DNA of 64,000 bases from Actinomycetota bacterium. GTDB taxonomy: Bacteria > Actinomycetota > Acidimicrobiia > Acidimicrobiales > MedAcidi-G1. The position numbers and the translations under genes were made by a program. How positions within the stretch are numbered: position 1 is the stretch's first letter; each line of letters starts with the position of its first letter. Below the pieces are notes generated by a model. That model ran no database searches and was not told the DNA's origin. It was given only the letters and a program-made list of their open reading frames with translations. The DNA lies in NCBI GenBank assembly GCA_014381945.1, contig JACNKQ010000030.1, positions 1 to 64,000 of the forward strand. The letters are read 5' to 3'. Below are positions 50,420 to 58,691 of the stretch, in pieces.

Positions 50420-52083
50420 CAGGCGGCTCCCTGCTCGTCGTCCCCGTCGGCCCCGTTTCCGTCGTTCTCACTGTCGCGCCACATCTCCTCCGGGGCGTCG
50501 ACACCCAGCAGGTCGAGGGCGACGGCGATGCCGATCCGGACCGACTCGACCAGCCAGAGGCGGGCAGAAGTGAGGCCGGCGTCCACGTCGTCGCCCATGA
50601 CGCGGCAGTCGTGGTACCAGCCGTGGAAGTCGGCGGCCAGGTCACGGACCCAGGTGGTGACCTGGTGGGGGGCACGCTCACGGGCCGCCCGCAGCACCGC
50701 GTCGGGCAACTCGTGGAGGGCACGCAGCAGCAGCAACTCGCGGGGATGCCCGAGTACCGAGAGGTCGGTATCGGCCAGGGCCCGTCGCACGAAGCCGGCC
50801 TCGGCGGCCCGCCTGGCGATCGAATGGATGCGGGCGTTGGCGTACTGGACGTAGAAGACGGGGTTCTCGTTGGCCTGGCTGGCGACCAGGTCCAGGTCGA
50901 AGGTCTGGGCCGAGTCGACCGACTGCAGCAGGTAGGTGAAGCGGGCGGCATCGGGGCCCACCTCGGCCACCACCTCGGCCAGCTCGACAATGTCGCCCGT
51001 GCGCTTCGAGAGCCGCACCTCGCGGCCGTCGCGTTGGAGGTTGACCAACTGCGTGATGGCGACCTCGAGCTCGGACCGGTCGTGGCCCAGGGCTTGAACG
51101 GCGGCGTGCATGCGTGCCACGTAGCCATGGTGGTCGGCCCCCAGGACGTTCACGAGGCGGTCGGCCCTGGCGAACTTGTCTCGGTGGTAGGCGACGTCCG
51201 GGAGCAGGTAGGTGAACTCGCCGTCGGACTTGACGAGCACCCGGTCCTTGTCGTCGCCGTGTTCGCTGCTGCGCAGCCAGACCGCCCCATTCTCGTCGTA
51301 GACGGCGTCGACGGCGCGCAGGTCGGAGAGCGTGGCGTCGACGGCACCAGATCCGATCATCGACCGCTCGCTGAACCAGGTGTCGAAGTGGATGTGGAGC
51401 GACTCGAGTACCGCCTGCTGGTCCGCCAGCGCCCGCGCATAACCCCATTCGAGCGGGTCGGCGTCGGCCGGCATCTCGGCGGCCCAGTCGATGATGTACC
51501 GGCCGTTGTAGCCGCCCTCGGGGACCTCACGACCGGCTGCCCGGGCGGCCAACGAGTCGGCGAACAGTTGCATCTGGGTGCCCCGGTCGTTGATGTAGAA
51601 CTCGCGTTGCACCGGATGCCCGATGCGCTCGTAGAGCCGGGCCACCGAGTCCCCGAAGCAGGCGCCGCGACCGTGGCCGGCGTGGAGGGGGCCGGTCGGG
51701 TTGGCGCTCACGAACTCGACGATGATCCGTTCCCCCGCTCCGACTTCGTGGCGGGCGAAGCCGCCGTCGCCGGCCGCGACCACGTCGCGCAGGACATCGT
51801 GGAGCCAGGTGTCGGCCAGGCGGAAGTTGACGAACCCCGGACCCGCCACCTCGACCCCGACGACGTGCGCCGGCGGATCGGCCTCGAGCACGGCGGCCAA
51901 CTCGACCCCCAGCTCTCTGGGATTGCGGCCGGAGGCCCCGGCCGATGCCAGGGCGACATTGGTCGACCAGTCGCCGTGGTCGGGGTTGGCCGGCCGCTCG
52001 AGCTGCACGGCACCGGGCGGCTCGACACCGAGGCCGTCAAGGGCTGCCCGCACGGCCTCGATCAGGATGTCGCGCACGTCCAT
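50419..52083 (-). CDS. argS: Arginyl-tRNA synthetase
   Basis: A 554-aa class I synthetase. The N-terminal additional domain (residues 1-90) recognises the D-loop. The HIGH-type motif is HAGHG in ANPTGPLHAGHGRG. The second signature is LSKRTGD in place of KMSKS, as in most ArgRS. The C-terminal DALR anticodon domain starts near residue 440 and an acidic tail (DSENDGNGADGDDEQ) extends it. It opens the argS-lysA-hom-thrC operon. Confidence 0.96.
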   Translation of the reverse strand: MDVRDILIEAVRAALDGLGVEPPGAVQLERPANPDHGDWSTNVALASAGASGRNPRELGVELAAVLEADPPAHVVGVEVAGPGFVNFRLADTWLHDVLRDVVAAGDGGFARHEVGAGERIIVEFVSANPTGPLHAGHGRGACFGDSVARLYERIGHPVQREFYINDRGTQMQLFADSLAARAAGREVPEGGYNGRYIIDWAAEMPADADPLEWGYARALADQQAVLESLHIHFDTWFSERSMIGSGAVDATLSDLRAVDAVYDENGAVWLRSSEHGDDKDRVLVKSDGEFTYLLPDVAYHRDKFARADRLVNVLGADHHGYVARMHAAVQALGHDRSELEVAITQLVNLQRDGREVRLSKRTGDIVELAEVVAEVGPDAARFTYLLQSVDSAQTFDLDLVASQANENPVFYVQYANARIHSIARRAAEAGFVRRALADTDLSVLGHPRELLLLRALHELPDAVLRAARERAPHQVTTWVRDLAADFHGWYHDCRVMGDDVDAGLTSARLWLVESVRIGIAVALDLLGVDAPEEMWRDSENDGNGADGDDEQGAA

Positions 52084-52242
52084 GGGGGGTACCGGGGGTC
52101 TGGGGATGAAGGGTTCGAAGGGACGCGCCCGGGTTCGGCCGCTGCGCCGATGCTAACGGGCGGGCGGGCGCGGGCCCGGGTCCATATCCGGTCCCGTGTC
52201 CGCGGTAGCGGCCGCCGGGGGGGCCGCCACTACCGTCGCGAC

Positions 52243-53361
52243 ATGCGAATGTCGGTGTTGGTCCTGTTTGCCCTGGCGTCGAGCGCCTGTTCGGGCGGCG
52301 GGTCGGCGGTCGCGCCCACCACCACGGCAGCGCCCACCACCACGGCAGCGCCCACCACCACGGCAGCGCCCACCACCACGGCAGCGCCCACCACCACGGC
52401 AGCGCCCACCACCACGGCAGCGCCCACCACCACGGCAGCGCCCACCACCACCACGACCGAGCCACCCACCGCCATCGTGGACGTGGCGACGATCAACCTG
52501 TTCCACGGGCTCGAGGTGGCCAGCGACTGTGCTGCCGATACCGACCAGTGCCGTGCCCCGGCCCGCATGGCCCTTCTCTGGGACCTGCTCGAGGACGACC
52601 TCGGATGCCCCGACGTGGTGGCCCTCCAGGAGGTAAGCCCCCGCCAGCAGGAACTGGTGCCGACGATGCTCGGCGACCTCTGCGGCGGCGCCTACGAGCT
52701 CCTGGTCGACAACCGCGAACTCCCCGACCAGGAGATGATCCTTACGACGCTTCCCGTACTCGACGATGCCTACGTCGAGTTGGCCGGCACACCGATCTGG
52801 TCGGCGCACCGTGCCCGGCTGTCAACCGACGTAGGGCCGGTCGACGTGTTCGCCACGCACTACGCCAGCAGCAGCTTCAACCTGGAGTGCGAGTTGGGCT
52901 CGTTCGGGTGCACCGACACCTGCGCCGCAGGCGACGACTTCGGGGACTGTCATCCCCGCCAGACCCTGACGGTCCTCGAACCCCTCGCCGACAACGCCGT
53001 CTTTCAACTCGTGGTCGGGGACCTCAATGCCTCGATCGAAGAGCCGCGCATCACCATTCTCGCCGACGCCGGCTTCGTCGATGCCTACCTGGCCGCCGGC
53101 CTGCCGGAGTGCGATCCCGTGACCGGAGTCGGCTGCACCTGTTGTGTCGACGGCCCGGCGCCAATGGACGGCCTCGACGACCCCGATCAGACACTGGACG
53201 AGCGCATCGACTTCGTCCTGTTCCGGCCCGGCTCCGGCTGCAGCGTGGCCGTTGACGATGCCAGCCACTGGGCCGACGAGCCGTTGCCCGAACCGGTGGA
53301 GGACCTCTGGTGGGCCGCCGACCACGCCGGTGTGGCGGCGCGGTTCCTCATAACCTGCTGA
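52243..53361 (+). CDS. Secreted endonuclease/exonuclease/phosphatase-family lipoprotein with Pro/Thr repeat linker
   Basis: A 372-aa exported lipoprotein: MRMSVLVLFALASSACSGG contains the lipobox (Cys16). A linker of seven APTTTA units plus a final APTTTTT follows. The rest is an EEP-superfamily domain: DVATINLFHGLE, DVVALQEVS with the metal Glu, VDVFATHYASSS, VVGDLNASIEE and ERIDFVLFR. The catalytic His near the end is in WWAADHAGVAARF. It could be a cell-surface DNase or phosphodiesterase. Eight or more cysteines suggest disulfides. Two ATGs six bases apart are possible starts. Confidence 0.82.
   Translation: MRMSVLVLFALASSACSGGGSAVAPTTTAAPTTTAAPTTTAAPTTTAAPTTTAAPTTTAAPTTTAAPTTTTTEPPTAIVDVATINLFHGLEVASDCAADTDQCRAPARMALLWDLLEDDLGCPDVVALQEVSPRQQELVPTMLGDLCGGAYELLVDNRELPDQEMILTTLPVLDDAYVELAGTPIWSAHRARLSTDVGPVDVFATHYASSSFNLECELGSFGCTDTCAAGDDFGDCHPRQTLTVLEPLADNAVFQLVVGDLNASIEEPRITILADAGFVDAYLAAGLPECDPVTGVGCTCCVDGPAPMDGLDDPDQTLDERIDFVLFRPGSGCSVAVDDASHWADEPLPEPVEDLWWAADHAGVAARFLITC
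52312..52455 (+). repeat. 18-bp tandem repeat, 7 full units plus a partial unit, in frame
   Basis: The unit GCGCCCACCACCACGGCA is repeated seven times without visible mismatch, then a diverged eighth unit. It encodes an APTTTA linker between lipid anchor and enzyme. Identity of the units suggests active expansion and contraction. It is not a CRISPR. Confidence 0.95.
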
Positions 53362-53382
53362 GCGGACGGTCCGGTTGTCGAA

Positions 53383-53703
53383 TCAGGCTGGTTCTGTGGT
53401 GACTGCGGTTCCGTAGGCCAGGATCTCGGAGGCGCCGGCAGCGACGGCCGAGGTCATGAACCGGAGGTTGACCACCGAGTCGGCGCCGAGTTCGCCCGCG
53501 TGCGCCTCCATGCGGGAGAGCGCCTCGTTGCGGGCCTCGACGAGCATGTCGGAGTAGCTCTTGAGTTCGCCGCCGACCAGCGACTTGAGGCCCGCACCTA
53601 GGTCCTTGCCGATGTTCTTTGCCCGGACGGTGGAGCCCACCGCCACGCCCTACACCGCCGTGATCCGACGGCCCGGGAGGCCGTCGGTGGTGGTGATGTC
53701 CAT
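53383..53703 (-). pseudogene. YbjQ-family (UPF0145) gene interrupted by an amber codon
   Basis: From the ATG at 53703 the frame reads MDITTTDGLPGRRITAV, then TAG (53650-53652), and continues in the same frame as GVAVGSTVRAKNIGKDLG, then SLVGGELKSYSDMLVEARNEALSRM and LGADSVVNLRFMTS. Together these make a full-length YbjQ heavy-metal-binding protein of about 106 aa with one codon changed to stop, where the family usually has Leu. One base change explains it. A shorter product from a start at 53646 is possible. It begins at the stop of the preceding gene (TGATG overlap), supporting 53703 as the real start. Confidence 0.85.
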
Positions 53704-53999
53704 CAGGCCCTGGTCCCCTCGAAGGTGGCGGTGCCGAAGGCGCCCAACTTGGCCTCGCCGGTGATGGTGTCGCCGTCGACCGTGGCGCTGGACTCGACCT
53801 TGATCGGCATGGGCGAGGTCATGTTGACCACCCATGACAGTTGGTTGCCGTCGCAGGTTCCGTCCTCGATGGGGATGTTGCCCTGCGGGCCACCCATCTC
53901 GCCCGTGAGGGTGCCACCGTCGGTGGCGAAGGTGAGGGTGCCCGACTGGGCGCCCATAGGGGTCTGCATCGTGACGTTCCAGGTTCCGTCAACGCTCAT
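53703..53999 (-). CDS. Small beta-rich conserved protein
   Basis: A 98-aa protein with repeated short strands and many Gly, Thr and Asp: MSVDGTWNVTMQTPMGAQSGTLTF, MGGPQGNIPIEDGTCDGNQLSW, then KVESSATVDGDTITGEAKLGAFGTATFEG. The same pattern occurs as a C-terminal domain of some amidohydrolases, so it is probably a binding barrel. Function unknown. Its stop overlaps the ybjQ-like start (TGATG), so the two were one operon. The start at 53999 is the first ATG before the conserved part. Confidence 0.7.
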   Translation of the reverse strand: MSVDGTWNVTMQTPMGAQSGTLTFATDGGTLTGEMGGPQGNIPIEDGTCDGNQLSWVVNMTSPMPIKVESSATVDGDTITGEAKLGAFGTATFEGTRA

Positions 54000-54063
54000 G
54001 GTCTGTACCTCCGTGTAGGGATCGAATATCGTGCCGCGACCGTAGACGCCGAACGGTCCCGCG

Positions 54064-54951
54064 TCACGCCCGGGCAAGCCGCGCATCGCGCATGATCACG
54101 GCTACCAGGACGGCGAGCACCACGACCATGCCGAGGCCCTGGACCAGCGTGATCTGTTCGTCGAGGGCCAACCACGCTCCGAGCCCCGATATGGCCGGAA
54201 TGGCCAGCGTGAGCAGTCCGGTCAGGCTCAGCGACACGTGGAGGTGCGCCCAGTTCATGAGGAAGTGCCCGGTTCCGGGGACCGCCAGCAGTGCGAGCAG
54301 CCAGCCCCACTGGCCCCAGGACGGGAAGGGGATGGCGGGCGTCCCGGCATGGACGGCGGCCATCGGGAAGAGGACGACCGCCCCGATCGCCATGGAAGCC
54401 GTCTGGAGCGTGAACGTGTCAACCCTGTGTCGGATCTCCTTCACGAACACGAAGTAGGCCGAGAAGAAGAACATGCCCACGAATGCCAGCAGGTCGCCGC
54501 GCAGACTCCATCCCGACTGGGACGAAGAGCCCTGCATCACCAGGGTGATTCCACCGATGGCCACGATTGCGGCCCCGACCAGCCAGGCGGTGACCGACTC
54601 CCGGTAGCGGCGGGAGGCCACGGCCAGGAGGACGATCGGCTGGAGGGCGCCGATGATCGTGGCGTTGGCAACCGTGGTGATGCGCAGGGCCGTGAAGAAG
54701 ATGCCGATCTCGCAGGCGATGACGATCGCCGCCGGCGCCACCAGGCGCAGGGTGGCGAACCTCATGCGGCGACCGCTGAGTTGGAACGCCAGCCCGTAGA
54801 GCACCGCCCCGACCGCCAACCGCCAGAAGCCGATCCACAGGCCCGGCATGTCGAATCGGGCGACCATGATGTTGCCGGCCGACCAGCAGGTCACCCCGGC
54901 CAGTGCCGCAAGGCGCCCCAGCCCGCTGCGGTCGGCGGTGGCCACAGTCAT
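54064..54951 (-). CDS. EamA-family (drug/metabolite) transporter
   Basis: A 295-aa permease with ten predicted helices in two EamA repeats. The first repeat has GLWIGFWRLAVGAVLYGLAF and ATIIGALQPIVLL. The second has GDLLAFVGMFFFSAYFVFVK and LLTLAIPAISGLGAWLAL. The family exports amino acids, purines or drugs; the substrate is not predictable. The ATG at 54951 is preferred; another in-frame ATG lies at 54981. Confidence 0.82.
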   Translation of the reverse strand: MTVATADRSGLGRLAALAGVTCWSAGNIMVARFDMPGLWIGFWRLAVGAVLYGLAFQLSGRRMRFATLRLVAPAAIVIACEIGIFFTALRITTVANATIIGALQPIVLLAVASRRYRESVTAWLVGAAIVAIGGITLVMQGSSSQSGWSLRGDLLAFVGMFFFSAYFVFVKEIRHRVDTFTLQTASMAIGAVVLFPMAAVHAGTPAIPFPSWGQWGWLLALLAVPGTGHFLMNWAHLHVSLSLTGLLTLAIPAISGLGAWLALDEQITLVQGLGMVVVLAVLVAVIMRDARLARA

Positions 54952-55057
54952 GGTGCGAACCCTATGGGCGTTAGTCCGCATCCCTCCCTCTGGGCAACGA
55001 CCCGATAATCGACTATGTTTCCACAGTCAGCGACGACGACGTTCAGGAGTTGAGCCC

Positions 55058-56128
55058 ATGAAGTTCATCAGATCGATGGCGGCAGTGTTCGCCCTGCTGC
55101 TCCTGGCGAGTGCCTGTGGCAGCGACAGCGGTGGCTCCACTGCCGGCGACGGCACGTGGCCCGCAAAGATCACATTCGGATTCGTTCCGAGCCAGGAACA
55201 GGACACGCTCCAGGACGACATCCAGCCCTTCATGGATGTTCTCGAATCCGCACTCGGCATCGAGGTCGAGGGCTTCGTAACCACCGACTACACCGGCCTC
55301 GTCACCGCCATGGGTACCGGCAAGGCCGACCTCGGAGCGTTCGGGCCGTTCGGCTACACCCTTGCCAAAGACCAGTTCGGCAACATCGAGCCGTTGATGA
55401 TGTCCGTCCGCTACGGCGCCGCCACGTACCACGGTCAGTGGTTCACCAACGACGCCGGCATCTGCGACTCCGCTCCCGAGGCGGGCACGGCGCTCGAGAA
55501 TTCGGCTGACGGCGTCGTCCAGGTCGGAGCACTCGATGCGGTGGCACTGCAGGTCGGCGTCTACTTCGGCGACAGCGGCAAGGCGCTCGGCGAATCCGTC
55601 GATGCCGGCGACGTCTCTGCCGGCATGTCCTGTCAGGCGGACCTGAGCAAGGTGGCCGGCAAGACGGTGGCGTTCACCTCCGAGAGTTCCACCTCGGGCT
55701 CGTTGTTCCCGCGCCTGCAACTCATCAACGCCGGCATAGACCCCGACGAAGACATCAACATCGTCTACACGGGCGGGCACGACGCTGCGGTCGTCGCCGT
55801 CTACAACGGCGACGCCGACATCGGCCTCTCGTACGACGATGCCCGCCGCTCGATCCGCAAGACGAACCCGGACGTGGGCGACAAGGTGATCGTGTTCAAC
55901 ATCACCGGCGAGATCCCCAACGACATCGTGGCTGTCAGCACGCTGCTACCGCAGTCGCTCCGGAACGCCATCTACGACGCCATAGCCGGCTACCTCGCCA
56001 CCGAGGTGGGCGAGGAGATGTTCGACGAGATCTACGGTTGGACCGACATCCGGGGCGCTGAGGACTCCGAGTTCGACATCGTCCGTGCAGCCGCACGGGA
56101 ACTCGGCATCACCGAGCCTCCGGGCTGA
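55058..56128 (+). CDS. phnD: PhnD-like phosphonate/phosphite ABC-transporter binding lipoprotein
   Basis: A 356-aa binding protein. The signal peptide ends in a lipobox (LLASAC, Cys18). ITFGFVPSQEQDTLQDDIQPFMDVLESALG is the PhnD N-terminal pattern, then TDYTGLVTAMGTGKADLGAFGPFGYTLA. SESSTSGSLFPRLQL is the ligand-binding loop typical of PhnD/PtxB. AGGAG lies before the ATG. It is the first gene of an importer; the ligand may be a phosphonate, phosphite or another oxyanion, since no C-P lyase or phosphonatase gene is seen. Confidence 0.88.
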   Translation: MKFIRSMAAVFALLLLASACGSDSGGSTAGDGTWPAKITFGFVPSQEQDTLQDDIQPFMDVLESALGIEVEGFVTTDYTGLVTAMGTGKADLGAFGPFGYTLAKDQFGNIEPLMMSVRYGAATYHGQWFTNDAGICDSAPEAGTALENSADGVVQVGALDAVALQVGVYFGDSGKALGESVDAGDVSAGMSCQADLSKVAGKTVAFTSESSTSGSLFPRLQLINAGIDPDEDINIVYTGGHDAAVVAVYNGDADIGLSYDDARRSIRKTNPDVGDKVIVFNITGEIPNDIVAVSTLLPQSLRNAIYDAIAGYLATEVGEEMFDEIYGWTDIRGAEDSEFDIVRAAARELGITEPPG

Positions 56129-56142
56129 CCAGACCCAGTTCT

Positions 56143-56178
56143 ACGACACCGGCGTCCTTCCGGGGGCGCCGGTGTCGT
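56143..56178 (+). terminator. Strong hairpin between phnD and phnC
   Basis: Perfect 12-bp arms, ACGACACCGGCG and CGCCGGTGTCGT, enclose a 12-base loop. It follows the phnD stop by 14 bp. No U-run follows, so it is not a typical Rho-independent terminator. Hairpins after a binding-protein gene usually protect its mRNA or let only part of the transcripts continue, so more PhnD would be made than membrane subunits. Confidence 0.8.
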
Positions 56179-56225
56179 GGCGTCTGCCCTACGTCATCCC
56201 AGGCCCCGACTACTACCCTGCCCGC

Positions 56226-57005
56226 GTGATCCGGTTCGAGGATGTCTCGGTCACCTACCGGGGCGGCGTGCAGGCCCTGCGTGGGCTGGACCTCACGATC
56301 GAAGACGGCGAGTTCGTCGTCATCGTCGGTCTGTCAGGTGCCGGCAAGTCGACCCTGCTGCGCGCCCTGAACGGCCTGGTGCCCGCCACTGACGGATCCA
56401 TCACCGTCGGCGGAGTCGAGGTGGTCGGGGCCTCGGCCGCCGAACTGCGTGCTCTCCGTGCGCAGATCGGCATGATCTTCCAAACCTTCAACCTGGTCAA
56501 CCGCACCTCTGTGCTCAACAACGTGTTGATGGGCAGGCTCGGCAGCGTTCCCGCATGGCGTTCCACCATCGGGCTCTGGCCGGCCGACGACCGGGAGCGG
56601 GCCATGCAGGCCCTCGAACGGGTCGGGATAGTCGAGAAGGCCTACGTCCGTGCAGCGAACCTCTCGGGCGGCCAGCAGCAACGGGTCGGAATAGCCCGCG
56701 CCCTGGTCCAGGAGCCTTCTGTGATGCTTGCCGACGAGCCGGTCGCCTCGCTCGACCCGGTTACCAGCAGGCAGGTCATGGGCGACCTGCGGCGAATCAA
56801 CCGCGACCTCGGGATCACCACGATCGTCAACCTGCACTACCTCGACCTTGCCCGCGAGTTCGGCAGCCGCCTGATCGGACTACGCGACGGCGAGTTGGTC
56901 TTCGACGGCAACATCGCAGACGTCGACGACGACACCTTCATGGAGATCTACGGCCGTGCCATCGGCGACGACGACCTTGTGGGCACTGGGGACGATCCGA
57001 CGTGA
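56226..57005 (+). CDS. phnC: PhnC-like ABC-transporter ATPase
   Basis: A 259-aa ATPase subunit. Walker A is GLSGAGKST, the ABC signature LSGGQQQRVGIARAL, Walker B SVMLADEPVASLDP and the switch His is in VNLHYLDLA. This matches PhnC of phosphonate importers. The GTG at 56226 gives MIRFEDVSVTYRGG. Its stop overlaps the next gene start by 4 bp. It powers transport through the two PhnE-like permeases. Confidence 0.9.
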   Translation: MIRFEDVSVTYRGGVQALRGLDLTIEDGEFVVIVGLSGAGKSTLLRALNGLVPATDGSITVGGVEVVGASAAELRALRAQIGMIFQTFNLVNRTSVLNNVLMGRLGSVPAWRSTIGLWPADDRERAMQALERVGIVEKAYVRAANLSGGQQQRVGIARALVQEPSVMLADEPVASLDPVTSRQVMGDLRRINRDLGITTIVNLHYLDLAREFGSRLIGLRDGELVFDGNIADVDDDTFMEIYGRAIGDDDLVGTGDDPT

Positions 57006-57796
57006 GCCCCGGCGAAACGGCCCGGCCGGTGCGCCCCCGGCCCCGGCTACGCACACTCGCCATCACCACCGGGCTGATCGCCTTCACGGTCTTCGCCGGC
57101 AACGAGGTCGGCTTCGACGCCTCGACCTCCTGGGAGATGTGGACCAACCCGCTCTGGGGAATGTTCTGGCCGATCCCCTGGGACTGGGTACTCGACCGCT
57201 CGAACGTTCTCGACCCGCTGGTCGAAACCTTCCAGATAGCGATCCTTGCCTCCCTCATCGGTTGCGGCCTGGCGCTGCCGATCTCGTTCGCCATGTCGCG
57301 CCTGACCACGCCCAACCGGCCCACCTACCTGGTGTGTCGATCCGTGATGAACGTGGTGCGTGCCGTCCCCGACCTGTTCTGGGCCAAGCTGCTGGTGACC
57401 GCCGTCGGGATCGGTGCCTTCGCCGGCACCTGGGCGCTGAGCATCTTCTCGCTGGCCGTGATGGTGAAGTTGTTCAGCGAAACCGTCGACAACGCCGACC
57501 CGCGTCCCCTGGAGGCGGCCCGCGCCAGCGGTTCCCGGCACCTGCCTGCGGTCCGGACCGGGGTGCTCCCCACGGTCCTGCCCGAGTACGTGGCATACGC
57601 CCTCTACGTATTCGAGCTCAACATCCGGGCGTCGATCGTGTTGGGCCTCGTCGGGGCCGGCGGCATCGGGCGGGTCATCGAGGCACAACGGCAGTTCTTC
57701 CGCTTTGACCGGGTGCTGGGAATTCTCCTGCTCGTGTTCGTGATCGTGCTGATCATCGAGCAGTTCAGCGTGGCGCTTCGGAAGCGACTGGTCTGA
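57002..57796 (+). CDS. phnE: PhnE-like ABC-transporter permease, first
   Basis: A 264-aa membrane subunit with six predicted helices. LVETFQIAILASLIGCGLALPISFAMSR begins the core; VMNVVRAVPDLFWAKLLV precedes the coupling region EAARASGSRHLPAVRTGVLPTVLPEYVAYALYVFELNIRAS, the EAA loop that contacts PhnC. It starts at a GTG inside the phnC stop and ends one base before the next permease, so the two permeases probably form a heterodimer. Confidence 0.88.
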   Translation: MSPGETARPVRPRPRLRTLAITTGLIAFTVFAGNEVGFDASTSWEMWTNPLWGMFWPIPWDWVLDRSNVLDPLVETFQIAILASLIGCGLALPISFAMSRLTTPNRPTYLVCRSVMNVVRAVPDLFWAKLLVTAVGIGAFAGTWALSIFSLAVMVKLFSETVDNADPRPLEAARASGSRHLPAVRTGVLPTVLPEYVAYALYVFELNIRASIVLGLVGAGGIGRVIEAQRQFFRFDRVLGILLLVFVIVLIIEQFSVALRKRLV

Positions 57797-57797
57797 G

Positions 57798-58691
57798 ATG
57801 ACGACGACCCGCACGCCTGCAATGGCTCCCCGCCCCTCCCCACCAACCGGCGTTGCGCGGCGTCGGATCCTGCTTGCACTGCTGCTGGTAATCGGCGCCG
57901 CATGGTCTCTGACCGGCCTCGACATCACGCTCGCCAGGGTGCTGGGTGCGCCATCTGATGCCTGGGTCATATTCCGGCAGCTCTGGCCTCCGGACATCGA
58001 CAAGGCGCTCGACCGTGGGGTAGTCGGCAAGGTGTTCGAGTCGGTCTACATCGCATGGGTCGGCACGATCATCGGCGCCGTCATTTCGCTCCCGCTGGCG
58101 TTCCTCGCTGCAACCAACGTGGCGCCCCGCTGGATCCGTATACCGGTGCGTCAGATGTTCAACGCGATCCGGGCCGTGCCCGAGCTGATCGTCGCCGTCA
58201 TCTTCATTCCGATCACAGGACTCGGTCCGTGGGCCGGAACGCTGGCAATCGGCCTGCACTCAGTCGGGACGCTCGGCAAGTGGGCAACCGAGGCGATCGA
58301 GGGCATCGACACAGGACCGGTCGAAGCGGTCGAGGCCACTGGTGGCCGTTGGGTGTCGGGTATGCGTTGGGGGGTCCTCCCGCAGATCATGCCGATCGTG
58401 GCCTCGTTCTGGCTGTTCCGGTTCGAGATCAACGTGCGTGCCTCGGCGGTGCTCGGCATGATCGGCGCCGGTGGGGTCGGTGCCGAACTGGTGTCGCAAC
58501 TGATGTTCCGCAACTTCGGCACCGTCGGTGCCGTGCTCGGCATCACGGTGCTGGTGGTCCTCACCATCGACACCCTCTCGGCGGCCGTACGGCGCAGGAT
58601 CATCGCCGGCGTTGCACGCACGAGCGGCCCCGACACCGACGGCGATCGCAACGCCGAAGCCCTCAGGGACCTCACCGGCCTTCGCAGATGA
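57798..58691 (+). CDS. phnE2: PhnE-like ABC-transporter permease, second
   Basis: A 297-aa permease paralogous to the previous one. VFESVYIAWVGTIIGAVISLPLAFLAA and FNAIRAVPELIVAVIFI match the same blocks, and the EAA loop is EAVEATGGRWVSGMRWGVLPQIMPIVASFW. The C-terminal 20 residues are hydrophilic. It overlaps the ROK kinase start (ATGA). Two different PhnE subunits are also seen in some phosphonate importers. Confidence 0.88.
   Translation: MTTTRTPAMAPRPSPPTGVARRRILLALLLVIGAAWSLTGLDITLARVLGAPSDAWVIFRQLWPPDIDKALDRGVVGKVFESVYIAWVGTIIGAVISLPLAFLAATNVAPRWIRIPVRQMFNAIRAVPELIVAVIFIPITGLGPWAGTLAIGLHSVGTLGKWATEAIEGIDTGPVEAVEATGGRWVSGMRWGVLPQIMPIVASFWLFRFEINVRASAVLGMIGAGGVGAELVSQLMFRNFGTVGAVLGITVLVVLTIDTLSAAVRRRIIAGVARTSGPDTDGDRNAEALRDLTGLRR

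Noticed and set aside
50227-52242. Long upstream extension of the secreted lipoprotein frame
   Set aside because: It is antisense to argS and lysA; the signal peptide and lipobox begin at 52243.
52312-52455. Possible CRISPR array
   Set aside because: Contiguous 18-bp coding repeats without spacers.
52153-52809. Gly/Arg repeat protein on the minus strand
   Set aside because: It is only the antisense of the 18-bp repeat encoding the APTTTA linker.
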